Origin: an uncultured Granulosicoccus sp.
Lineage (GTDB): Bacteria > Pseudomonadota > Gammaproteobacteria > Granulosicoccales > Granulosicoccaceae
Length of the DNA stretch: 8,286 nt
Direction: 5' to 3'
NCBI GenBank assembly: GCA_938016235.1
Contig: CALLPU010000174.1
Span: 1-8,286, forward strand
Shown here: positions 1-6,537 of the stretch, one piece after another
Layout of the letters: each line of letters begins with the position of its first letter
Numbering within the stretch: position 1 is the first letter of the stretch
Made by a program: the position numbers and the translations under genes
Notes under the pieces: model-generated
The model's input: the letters and a program-made list of their open reading frames with translations, nothing else
Told to the model about the DNA's origin: nothing
Databases searched by the model: none

Positions 1-1133
1 CTCAACAGTAATCCCGTCAACAGGTGCGCACTCAGCGGGGCGGTGACAATACCGCGTGAGCCCAGGCCGCCCAGCACATACAAGCCTGCTTTGACCGGCA
101 GCGCGGGATAACGCTCTTGCGTTCTGCCATGGTGCAAATCCGCATAGAGCTCCATGGCCGATGTGAAATCGGGCATAGGCCCCACCACGGGTAACCGGTC
201 TGGGGTGGTTGCCCGAATGCCTGCATACCCTTCCACTGCCTGCGTATCCACCTGCAGCCGGGGTAACAACTGTCGCAGACCGGCAAGGTTCAGTGCGTGA
301 TCGCTGTCGGTGATCTGTGTATGAGTACCATGCCTTTCGAAGGTGGCGCCGACCAGTACCGAATGAGTGTCTGGAATGACGTAGCGCTTGCCATTGATCA
401 CCGAAGCTGGGGGCGCCGAACCCGGCAGCAATGCAAACCGACTGATCTGCCCACGCGCCGGAACAATGGGCAGATGCTGTTGATGTTCAAAGAGGTGGCA
501 AGCTTCACCGCAAGCCAGCACCACCTGTGAGGCAGTGATGGTCCGGTTGGAGCGTAACGTCAGTTGCCAGCGAGGATCATCATCATGCTCCGCGATGTGA
601 GCCAGTGAGCAGACCTCATCGCCAAAACACGGCGTGATCAAGGGATGTTGTAACAGCGCCAGGCATAGCTTGTGAGGGTTCAGCCAGCCGCCGTTACTGA
701 ATTCGAGGGCATGGCTTCCCACTCTTGTTCCAGCCCGTTGTGATGCCGCCTGAGCGTCCAGACACTGGTAGTGCGCAGACTCGGGATAGGCTCGATGAAC
801 CAGCTGTAGCACGCCGCAGGGGTGGAAGTCTGCAGCTTCAGCCAGTTGCCAGCGGGTGAGCTGCTGAAGCAGAAACCGATGCGCCTCGGCATGAAACGCC
901 ATGGCCAGGCTGGGTGAGCGGGTGACATAGGGCTTTACAATTCCCGCTGGATTACCGGATGCACCCAGCGCTGCATCAGAGTGCTTGTCCACCACCTGTA
1001 CAGCAACACCCGATTCGGCCAGTGTGCGAGCGACCCAGCATCCGGCCAATCCGGCACCGACAACCACAATAGGCTGTGTGGGTGTTTGCGCGAAATAACA
1101 GGCTTCAGGTAGCGTATCCCAGGGTAATGGCAT
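1..1133 (-). CDS. mnmC: MnmC2-like FAD-dependent tRNA wobble-uridine oxidoreductase, stand-alone (3' end outside window)
   Basis: The frame is open from the ATG at 1133 to the left edge (377 codons), so the C-terminus is missing. By family knowledge the FAD domain of MnmC removes the carboxymethyl group from cmnm5U at tRNA position 34, giving nm5U, which the methyltransferase domain then methylates to mnm5U. Visible: an N-terminal Rossmann dinucleotide motif G26-x-G28-x-x-G31, an acidic residue D49 closing the second strand, the family motif GASGNPAG at 57-64, an RATTPDRLPVVG segment, and GLGSRG at 356-361 followed by TAPLSAHLL, matching the end of E. coli MnmC. About 30-40 residues are probably lost past the edge. 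A TGA lies in frame at 1142-1140, so this start is forced and no N-terminal methyltransferase domain is fused, unlike the roughly 670-residue E. coli enzyme. No good Shine-Dalgarno is seen. It follows ispG by 30 nt and is probably cotranscribed with it. Confidence 0.88.
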   Translation of the reverse strand, partial: MPLPWDTLPEACYFAQTPTQPIVVVGAGLAGCWVARTLAESGVAVQVVDKHSDAALGASGNPAGIVKPYVTRSPSLAMAFHAEAHRFLLQQLTRWQLAEAADFHPCGVLQLVHRAYPESAHYQCLDAQAASQRAGTRVGSHALEFSNGGWLNPHKLCLALLQHPLITPCFGDEVCSLAHIAEHDDDPRWQLTLRSNRTITASQVVLACGEACHLFEHQQHLPIVPARGQISRFALLPGSAPPASVINGKRYVIPDTHSVLVGATFERHGTHTQITDSDHALNLAGLRQLLPRLQVDTQAVEGYAGIRATTPDRLPVVGPMPDFTSAMELYADLHHGRTQERYPALPVKAGLYVLGGLGSRGIVTAPLSAHLLTGLLL

Positions 1134-1163
1134 GAGCGTTCAGAAGCGGTAACGCAGAATCCT

Positions 1164-2381
1164 TCAGGCGCTCTCGGTGGAGTAATGAGTCTCGACGTAT
1201 TGGTGCACGATCTGCTGGAATTCCTCAGCAATGTGATCACCTTTCAGGGTCATGGCTTTTTCGCCATCGATGTACACGGGAGCTATGGGGCGTTCGCCGG
1301 TTCCCGGCAGGCTGATTCCGATGTTGGCGTGCTTGCTTTCGCCGGGTCCGTTAACCACGCAGCCCATGACGGCAACCGACATGTCCTCAACCCCGGGATG
1401 AGCCTGTTTCCAATCTGGCATGCTGTCGCGCAGGTAGGTCTGGATGCGGCTGGCCAGCTCTTGAAAGTAAGTGCTGCTGGTACGACCACAACCGGGACAA
1501 GCCGTTACCATGGGTGTAAACGAGCGAAGCCCCATGGTTTGCAGTATTTCCTGAGCAACGATGACTTCTTTGGAACGATCACCACCCGGTTCTGGTGTGA
1601 GCGATATGCGGATGGTGTCGCCGATGCCTTGTTGCAGCAGGATGGCCAGCGCAGCTGTCGAGGCAACGATGCCCTTTGATCCCATGCCAGCCTCGGTAAG
1701 CCCGAGGTGCAAGGCGTAGTCGGTTTGTGCGGCCAGTGATTCGTACACCTGAATCAGATCCTGCACGCGGCTCATCTTGCATGACAGGATGATCTTGCTT
1801 TTATCCAAACCCAATTCGACCGCTCGTTCGGCACTGTCGAGCGCAGATTTGATGACGGCTTCACGATTGATCTGGTCCAGCGGTTTGGGTGCAGACGATG
1901 CAGCGTTTTCATCAAGAAGGCGAGCCAGCAGTTCCTGGTCGAGGCTTCCCCAGTTAGCGCCAATTCGGACAGGTTTGTCGTAACGCGCCGCGATTTCTAT
2001 CATTTGCGCAAATTGTCCGTCACGCTTGGCGCCTCTGCCCACGTTGCCAGGATTGATGCGGTACTTCGCCAGTGCCTCGGCACAGTCCGGGACAGCAGCC
2101 AGTAATTTGTGCCCGTTGAAGTGGAAGTCGCCTACGAGCGGTACCTGAATATCCATCGCCAGCAATCTGTCACGGATATCTGGCACGGCATTCGCTGCCG
2201 CTTCGGTATTCACGGTAATACGGACCAGTTCGGAGCCCGCGCGGGCCAGATCAGCCACCTGGAGTGCCGTTCTCACGGCATCCTCCGTATCCGTGTTGGT
2301 CATCGACTGGACCACGATCGGGGCAGCGCCACCGACCGCTACTGGGCCAACTTGTACAGATCTTGTCGTTTTGCGTGGCAT
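1164..2381 (-). CDS. ispG: 4-hydroxy-3-methylbut-2-en-1-yl diphosphate synthase (IspG/GcpE)
   Basis: A 405-residue cytosolic iron-sulfur enzyme of the MEP isoprenoid pathway. It reductively converts 2-C-methyl-D-erythritol 2,4-cyclodiphosphate to HMBPP. The N-terminal TIM-barrel part carries the family segments VQSMTNTDTED, VPLVGDFHFNGH, YRINPGN, RIGANWGSL and LHLGLTEAGMGSKG. The C-terminal [4Fe-4S] part has the cluster cysteines C295 and C298 (ACPGCGRTSS) and C341 (GCVVNGPGE), with E348 as the fourth ligand known in E. coli. The gap between the second and third cysteine is 43 residues against 32 in E. coli, and the protein is longer than the 372-residue E. coli enzyme. The CPGCGRTSSTYFQELA form resembles alphaproteobacterial and Xanthomonas-type IspG. 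The ATG at 2381 is the only sensible start, because no other start codon lies in frame through the adjacent spacer. No clear Shine-Dalgarno precedes it. It is divergent from hrcA. Confidence 0.97.
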   Translation of the reverse strand: MPRKTTRSVQVGPVAVGGAAPIVVQSMTNTDTEDAVRTALQVADLARAGSELVRITVNTEAAANAVPDIRDRLLAMDIQVPLVGDFHFNGHKLLAAVPDCAEALAKYRINPGNVGRGAKRDGQFAQMIEIAARYDKPVRIGANWGSLDQELLARLLDENAASSAPKPLDQINREAVIKSALDSAERAVELGLDKSKIILSCKMSRVQDLIQVYESLAAQTDYALHLGLTEAGMGSKGIVASTAALAILLQQGIGDTIRISLTPEPGGDRSKEVIVAQEILQTMGLRSFTPMVTACPGCGRTSSTYFQELASRIQTYLRDSMPDWKQAHPGVEDMSVAVMGCVVNGPGESKHANIGISLPGTGERPIAPVYIDGEKAMTLKGDHIAEEFQQIVHQYVETHYSTESA

Positions 2382-2522
2382 TGGGACAATTAAATGCTTG
2401 ATCGGGAGCCGGTTGAGCCTTAGTTTATCCCTGTTAGTGCACCGATGCGGGAGATTAAACGGCGAATCGCTGGATGTTTCTCCAAGTATCAGTGTAACTT
2501 GGTGTTAAATGAGACTGATTTC
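2382..2522. promoter_or_regulatory. Divergent ispG / hrcA control region
   Basis: This 141-bp noncoding stretch must hold the promoters of ispG (leftward) and hrcA (rightward). A possible but weak sigma-32 site for hrcA is CTTGATC at 2397-2403, a 14-nt spacer, and CCTTAGTT at 2418-2425; only about four of seven informative -10 bases fit. I found no convincing sigma-70 pair in either direction. The canonical HrcA operator (TTAGCACTC-N9-GAGTGCTAA) is absent. The closest resemblance is TTAGTGCAC (2434-2442), 8 nt, then GAGATTAAA (2451-2459), matching 11 of 18 arm positions with a spacer one base short. An unrelated inverted repeat is listed separately. Confidence 0.5.
2482..2502. repeat. Inverted repeat CCAAGT-N9-ACTTGG, candidate HrcA or other operator
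   Basis: Perfect 6-bp arms CCAAGT (2482-2487) and ACTTGG (2497-2502) flank a 9-nt spacer. Extending each arm outward to 9 nt gives TCTCCAAGT and ACTTGGTGT, which pair at 7 of 9 positions. The 9-9-9 geometry equals that of CIRCE, though the sequence differs. It lies 21-41 nt before the preferred hrcA start, where autoregulation would act. A 6-bp repeat could also arise by chance. Confidence 0.4.
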
Positions 2523-3581
2523 ATGACAGCTAATCCGGTGTATGAATTCACCGAACGCGAGCAGCACATCCTCAAGCTGCTCGTCGACCATTATATCGAG
2601 CAGGGTTCTCCGGTTGGTTCACGTACGCTGTCACGGCTGCCGGGAATCGATATCAGTGCGGCTTCCGTGCGCAATGTGATGGGTGATCTGGAGCATATGG
2701 GGTTATTGAAATCGCCGCATACCTCAGCTGGCCGCATTCCCACATCAGCCGCTTTCAGAGTGTTCGTGGACAACCTGCTCGAAGTCAAACCCCCCGACAC
2801 AGACACGGTTGATCATATCCGGGGGCTGCTGGATCCTTCGCTGAACGATCAGGCGTTGATCACCGTGGCCTCTAACTACCTGTCTGGTTTTACCAAAATG
2901 GCAGGCATGGTAACGGTGCCACGGCGTGAGGAAAAGCCTTTGCAGCAGGTGGAATTCCTGCCATTGTCTGACCAACGCGTGCTGGTCATTCTCATTATCA
3001 GTGACAGTGAAGTGCAAAACCGCATCATTCATGTTGAGCGCGACTACACCAAGGACGAACTGTCCGAGTTTGCCCGAGAACTCAACGAGCAGTATCTGGG
3101 CAGGCCGCTGGTTGAGGTGCGGGATCGTTTGCGCAAGGACCTGGAACGCACCCGCGAGGACATGAGTAAGTCCATGCAGCGCATGATCGATGTCGCGGGG
3201 CAAGTCTTTGAGCCTGAAGGCACCGAAGATGAGCCCGATAGCATGGTGCTGGCGGGCGAAACCAATCTGATGGACCACGCCGACCTGGGTGATGTCAGCA
3301 AGCTCAGAGACCTGTTCGATGCGTTTGCGCAGAAGCGCGACATTTTCCACCTGCTGGAGCGTTCGGTATCCGCCGATGGCGTGCAAATTTTTATCGGCCG
3401 TGAATCGGGCTACGATGCATTGGGCGACTGCAGCGTCGTCACCGCTCCCTACGAAATCAACGGAAAATTACTGGGTGTGCTGGGCGTGGTGGGGCCGAAG
3501 CGCATGTCGTACGCTCAGGTAATCCCGGTGGTCGATGTCACATCAAAACTGCTCAGCGCAGCCTTGAATCTGCGCAGTTAG
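2523..3581 (+). CDS. hrcA: Heat-inducible transcription repressor HrcA
   Basis: From the ATG at 2523 the product has 352 residues, the usual HrcA length. Visible: an N-terminal winged-helix DNA-binding domain beginning EFTEREQHILKLLVDHYIE, with the recognition-helix region at about 45-62 (SAASVRNVMGDLEHMGLL) and the family signature PHTSAGRIPT at 65-74. A GAF-like dimerisation domain follows and ends with GVLGVVGPKRMSYAQVIPVV. By family knowledge HrcA binds CIRCE operators as a dimer and needs GroEL for full activity. The frame is open upstream to an ATG at 2445, but that extra N-terminus does not resemble HrcA. A GTG at 2502 would add 7 residues. I prefer ATG 2523, which has a weak GAG 9 nt upstream. 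It is the first gene of the chaperone cluster and diverges from ispG. Confidence 0.96.
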   Translation: MTANPVYEFTEREQHILKLLVDHYIEQGSPVGSRTLSRLPGIDISAASVRNVMGDLEHMGLLKSPHTSAGRIPTSAAFRVFVDNLLEVKPPDTDTVDHIRGLLDPSLNDQALITVASNYLSGFTKMAGMVTVPRREEKPLQQVEFLPLSDQRVLVILIISDSEVQNRIIHVERDYTKDELSEFARELNEQYLGRPLVEVRDRLRKDLERTREDMSKSMQRMIDVAGQVFEPEGTEDEPDSMVLAGETNLMDHADLGDVSKLRDLFDAFAQKRDIFHLLERSVSADGVQIFIGRESGYDALGDCSVVTAPYEINGKLLGVLGVVGPKRMSYAQVIPVVDVTSKLLSAALNLRS

Positions 3582-3591
3582 CGCCTATATT
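3563..3591 (+). promoter_or_regulatory. Candidate sigma-32 promoter of grpE, overlapping a sigma-70-like site
   Basis: The -35 box CTTGAAT (3563-3569) is followed by a 13-nt spacer and GCCTATAT (3583-3590), matching 5 of 7 informative bases of the sigma-32 -10 consensus CCCCATnT. The 13-nt spacing equals that of E. coli dnaK P1. The same stretch reads as sigma-70: TTGAAT, 16 nt, TATATT (five of six). The -35 lies in the last hrcA codons and the -10 just past its stop. Transcription would start near 3597, leaving a leader of about 105 nt before grpE. Confidence 0.6.
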
Positions 3592-3704
3592 CGCGCCGCG
3601 GCACGTTTTTAGCGTCTCCTACCGGATTGCTGTAGCCATTTTCCGGCAAGGTCCTGCAATTGCCGCACTGACATTTCTCCCACAGCTGAAGAGTTTTACG
3701 ATTG

Positions 3705-4472
3705 ATGACGCCAGACAAGAATGAAACGTCTGACAACGCGGCCGATCAGAGCGTTGAAGACGCCGAGGACAATGTTGTTTCGATAGAGCGTGAAGGCGCA
3801 CCTGGTCAGAGCGATCCGGCGCATGCCGCTGAAGAGCAGGCCAAGGCTGCCGGCGACTCACATGCTAACCCTGACGCCAGCCAGCAGGAGGCGTCACTGG
3901 AAGGCGAGCTGGTTGACGACGCGGACAACGCGGTTGCAGAACCGGCAGACGATCCTCTGGGTTTTGGCGCTCAGCGCATGGGCGACGATGCCGAGCCGCT
4001 GGACGAAATCGGCCAACTGCAAGCGAAGCTGGCTGAGGCGGAAAGCCGCGCCAGCGAGAACTGGGACAGACTCCTGCGGCTTCAGGCTGATATGGAGAAT
4101 CAGCGTAAACGGGCGCAAAACGATGTCACCAAAGCCCGCAAGTTTGCGTTGGAAGGTATTGTCGGCGACCTGTTGCCGGTCAAGGACAGCCTTGAAATGG
4201 GACTTGCGGCCGCGCAAGCTGAAGACGCCGATCCGAAGTCCATCATCGAAGGTGCGGATCTGACGTTAAAAATGCTTGCCCAGGTTTTTGACAAGAACAA
4301 TATCGCCGAAGTTAACCCGGTGGACGAGAAGTTTGATCCTGAGTTTCATCAGGCCATGTCCATGCAGGAAATCGAGGGCAAAGCGCCCAATACCGTGGCG
4401 TCCGTCATGCAGAAAGGCTACACGTTGAATGATCGACTGGTACGTCCAGCACTGGTCATGGTCGCGAAGTAG
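3705..4472 (+). CDS. grpE: Nucleotide exchange factor GrpE
   Basis: The product has 255 residues from the ATG at 3705; a TTG sits directly before it at 3702. The purine run GAAGAG ends about 11 nt upstream and is a plausible Shine-Dalgarno. GrpE is the cytosolic homodimer that opens the DnaK nucleotide-binding domain to release ADP. Residues 1 to about 99 are acidic and low in complexity (rich in Asp, Glu, Ala), predicted disordered, and longer than in the 197-residue E. coli protein. From about 100 a heptad-like coiled coil follows (DEIGQLQAKLAEAE, then LRLQADMENQRKRA). Next are the helical bundle (GDLLPVKDSLEMGL) and the C-terminal beta-wing domain, with NPVDEKFDPEFHQAMS, GYTLNDRLVRPALVMVAK and the stop. 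It sits 123 nt after hrcA and 106 nt before dnaK. Confidence 0.97.
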   Translation: MTPDKNETSDNAADQSVEDAEDNVVSIEREGAPGQSDPAHAAEEQAKAAGDSHANPDASQQEASLEGELVDDADNAVAEPADDPLGFGAQRMGDDAEPLDEIGQLQAKLAEAESRASENWDRLLRLQADMENQRKRAQNDVTKARKFALEGIVGDLLPVKDSLEMGLAAAQAEDADPKSIIEGADLTLKMLAQVFDKNNIAEVNPVDEKFDPEFHQAMSMQEIEGKAPNTVASVMQKGYTLNDRLVRPALVMVAK

Positions 4473-4475
4473 CCC

Positions 4476-4503
4476 CTTGAATATTTTCGCGCCCGCCACA
4501 TCA
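4476..4503 (+). promoter_or_regulatory. Candidate sigma-32 heat-shock promoter of dnaK
   Basis: The -35 element CTTGAAT (4476-4482), preceded by CCC as in E. coli heat-shock promoters, is separated by 13 nt from CCACATCA (4496-4503), which fits CCCCATnT at 5 of 7 informative bases. Spacing equals that of E. coli dnaK P1. It begins 4 nt after the grpE stop and would start transcription near 4510, giving a leader of roughly 70 nt to the dnaK ATG. dnaK may therefore be transcribed both from here and by readthrough from grpE. Confidence 0.7.
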
Positions 4504-4578
4504 TTTACGCAACGAACAGAATGCCTCATAGAGGGTTCTGGCTTTCCAACATTCGAATTTAGTTAAGGACTTAATATC

Positions 4579-6411
4579 ATGGGTACCATAATCGGAATTG
4601 ACCTCGGCACGACGAATTCGTGTGTCGCAGTCATGGAAGGGGGCAAGCCCCGAGTTATTGAAAACGCAGAGGGTGATCGCACCACTCCGTCCATCGTGGC
4701 TTTTGCCGATGACGGTGAAGTGATTGTTGGTCAACCTGCCAAGCGTCAGGCAGTCACCAACCCCAAGAACACGCTGTACGCTGTCAAGCGCCTGATCGGT
4801 CGTCGTTTCGACGAAGACGCCGTCCAGAAAGACATCGAGCTGGTGCCTTACAAGATAATCAAGGCTGAGAACGGCGATGCCTGGGTTGAAGCCGGAGGCA
4901 AGGGCATGGCTCCACCAGAGGTGGCTGCGCGAATTCTCATGAAGATGAAGCAGACCGCTGAAGAGTATCTCGGTGACACCGTTACAGAGGCTGTCATTAC
5001 TGTGCCTGCCTACTTCAACGACTCACAGCGCCAGGCAACCAAAGATGCCGGCCGCATTGCAGGTCTGGAAGTCAAACGCATTATCAACGAGCCCACTGCC
5101 GCCGCATTGGCATACGGTATGGACAAGCAGCGCGGCAACAAAACGGTGGCTGTATACGATCTGGGTGGTGAGGATTTTGACAACCGCCTGATCGATTACC
5201 TGTCAGACGAATTCAAGAAAGAGTCGGGTATCGATCTGCACAGCGATCCGCTGGCATTACAGCGATTGAAAGAGGCTGCCGAGAAAGCCAAGATTGAGCT
5301 GTCCAGCACGCAGCAGACCGATGTAAATCTGCCCTATATCACGGCAGATGCAACGGGCCCCAAGCACCTGAACATCAAGGTGACCCGTGCCAAGCTGGAA
5401 TCGCTGGTGGAAGATCTGGTTCAACGGACTATCGATCCGTGCAAGATCGCATTGAAAGATGCGGGATTGAGTGCATCGGAAATCGAAGACGTGATCATGG
5501 TCGGTGGCCAGACACGAATGCCGAAGGTTCAGGAAACGGTAAAAGACTTTTTTGGCAAGGAACCGAGAAAGGATGTGAACCCTGACGAGGCTGTTGCGGT
5601 GGGTGCTGCCATTCAAGGCGGCGTGCTGGGCGGTCAGGTGAAAGACGTACTGTTGCTCGACGTCACACCTTTGTCGCTCGGTATCGAGACGCTGGGTGGT
5701 GTCATGACCAAGCTGATCGACAAGAACACCACCATTCCTACCAAGGCTCAACAGGTGTTTTCAACAGCCGACGACAATCAAACGGCCGTTACAGTGCATG
5801 TGCTGCAGGGTGAGCGTGAGATTGCCAACACGAACAAGTCACTGGGTCGATTCGACCTGGCTGACATTCCACCAGCACCGCGTGGTGTACCGCAGATCGA
5901 GGTCATTTTTGATATCGATGCTAACGGCATCATGAACGTGTCGGCGCAAGACAAGGCCACTGGCAAGCAGCAGTCCATCGTCATCAAGGCATCCAGTGGT
6001 TTGTCGGATGAAGAGATTGAAACCATGGTGCGTGATGCCGAGGAGCATGCGGCGGAAGATGCCAAGTTGCGTGGCTTGATCGATAAACGTAACCAAGGCG
6101 AGCAGCTGATCCATGCCGCTGAAAAATCCATGACTGATCTGGCTGATCAGATGGATGAAGGTGAAAAGGCAGATATCGAATCCAAGATTGCCGAGCTTCG
6201 CGAGGTGATTGGTGGTGAAGACGAAGAAGCCATCGATACAAAGCTCACTGCGCTGGGTGAGGCAACAGGCAAATTGGCCGAAAGAGCCTACGCCAAGCAG
6301 AGCGCACAAGCGGGTGACGCTGGCGATGACGCTACTGCCTCAGCAGAGAAGCCTGCAGACGATGCTGTGGATGCCGAGTTTGAAGAGGTCAAGGAAGACA
6401 AGGCTTCCTGA
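4579..6411 (+). CDS. dnaK: Chaperone DnaK (Hsp70) with an internal 32-residue in-frame deletion in the ATPase domain
   Basis: The product has 610 residues; E. coli DnaK has 638. The start is ATG 4579, with TAAGGA 9 nt upstream. The nucleotide-binding domain opens with GIDLGTTNS (D8), K70 and E171 (NEPTAAALAYG) at exactly the E. coli positions. At 194-197 the phosphate-2 loop begins as DLGG but continues straight into EDFDNRL. The equivalents of E. coli 198-229 are missing, including T199, D201 and the strands that follow. Downstream landmarks are shifted by exactly 32: GGQTRMP starts at 309 (E. coli 341) and the linker VLLLD at 357-361 (389-393). The substrate-binding beta domain, helical lid and acidic tail (VDAEFEEVKEDKAS) look complete. 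Without the phosphate-2 loop, ATP hydrolysis and probably folding should fail. The frame ends in tandem stops TGA TAA. Cause undecided: real mutation or assembly collapse. Confidence 0.95.
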   Translation: MGTIIGIDLGTTNSCVAVMEGGKPRVIENAEGDRTTPSIVAFADDGEVIVGQPAKRQAVTNPKNTLYAVKRLIGRRFDEDAVQKDIELVPYKIIKAENGDAWVEAGGKGMAPPEVAARILMKMKQTAEEYLGDTVTEAVITVPAYFNDSQRQATKDAGRIAGLEVKRIINEPTAAALAYGMDKQRGNKTVAVYDLGGEDFDNRLIDYLSDEFKKESGIDLHSDPLALQRLKEAAEKAKIELSSTQQTDVNLPYITADATGPKHLNIKVTRAKLESLVEDLVQRTIDPCKIALKDAGLSASEIEDVIMVGGQTRMPKVQETVKDFFGKEPRKDVNPDEAVAVGAAIQGGVLGGQVKDVLLLDVTPLSLGIETLGGVMTKLIDKNTTIPTKAQQVFSTADDNQTAVTVHVLQGEREIANTNKSLGRFDLADIPPAPRGVPQIEVIFDIDANGIMNVSAQDKATGKQQSIVIKASSGLSDEEIETMVRDAEEHAAEDAKLRGLIDKRNQGEQLIHAAEKSMTDLADQMDEGEKADIESKIAELREVIGGEDEEAIDTKLTALGEATGKLAERAYAKQSAQAGDAGDDATASAEKPADDAVDAEFEEVKEDKAS

Positions 6412-6453
6412 TAAGCGGCTTTCGCGTATCGTGTAGATTGTAGATCAGGGAAG

Positions 6454-6535
6454 GGTCGGTTAGGTCTGTTGAGAATGTGTCATGCCATTAGCGTGACGCA
6501 GCCTCTCAGACCTTCCGGCCTTTTTTTCGTTTTTT
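6454..6535 (+). terminator. Large composite hairpin with T-tract after dnaK: terminator or small-RNA 3' end
   Basis: Outer stem: GGTCGG (6454-6459) pairs with CCGGCC (6515-6520) with one G-U, then AGGTCTG (6462-6468) pairs with CAGACCT (6507-6513). Inside is a second hairpin, GTGTCATGC (6477-6485) with GCGTGACGC (6491-6499), nine pairs including two G-U and a 5-nt loop. Seven T follow at 6521-6527, then CG and six more T. This is a strong Rho-independent terminator of unusual size. It would limit readthrough from dnaK into dnaJ and could stabilise the dnaK mRNA 3' end. Confidence 0.8.
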
Positions 6536-6537
6536 CC

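Noticed and set aside
1136..1155. Small hairpin GCGTT / AACGC between ispG and mnmC
   Set aside because: Only five pairs with a 10-nt loop and no T-tract on the transcribed strand. It is not a credible terminator.
680..1240. Short minus-strand frames at 680-928 and 935-1240 that could suggest small genes or a broken gene
   Set aside because: A single uninterrupted frame from 1133 to the left edge encodes a recognisable MnmC2 domain. These are other-frame shadows, not evidence of a frameshift.
2445..2522. Upstream extension of hrcA to the ATG at 2445
   Set aside because: The extra 26 residues have no HrcA similarity and would cover the candidate operator. The family start pattern begins at the ATG at 2523.
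2745..3386. 213-codon antisense frame across hrcA
   Set aside because: It mirrors a confidently identified HrcA coding sequence, resembles no known protein and has no promoter or start signal.
3622..3665. Alternative hairpins in the grpE leader (CCGGA/TCCGG and CGGATTGC/GCAAT-TG-CCG), considered as an RNA thermometer
   Set aside because: The stems are short or bulged and neither one sequesters the likely ribosome binding site at 3688-3693.
4563..4574. TTAAG-GA-CTTAA palindrome around the dnaK Shine-Dalgarno, considered as a thermosensor
   Set aside because: At most four or five A-U/G-U pairs with part of the Shine-Dalgarno in the loop. Too weak to block translation.
5257..5751. Long antisense open frame inside dnaK (164 codons), with others at 5839-6309 and 5778-6131
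   Set aside because: Antisense frames over hsp70 genes are a known by-product of codon bias and have been misannotated as NAD-glutamate dehydrogenase fragments. No ribosome binding site or independent domain is seen.
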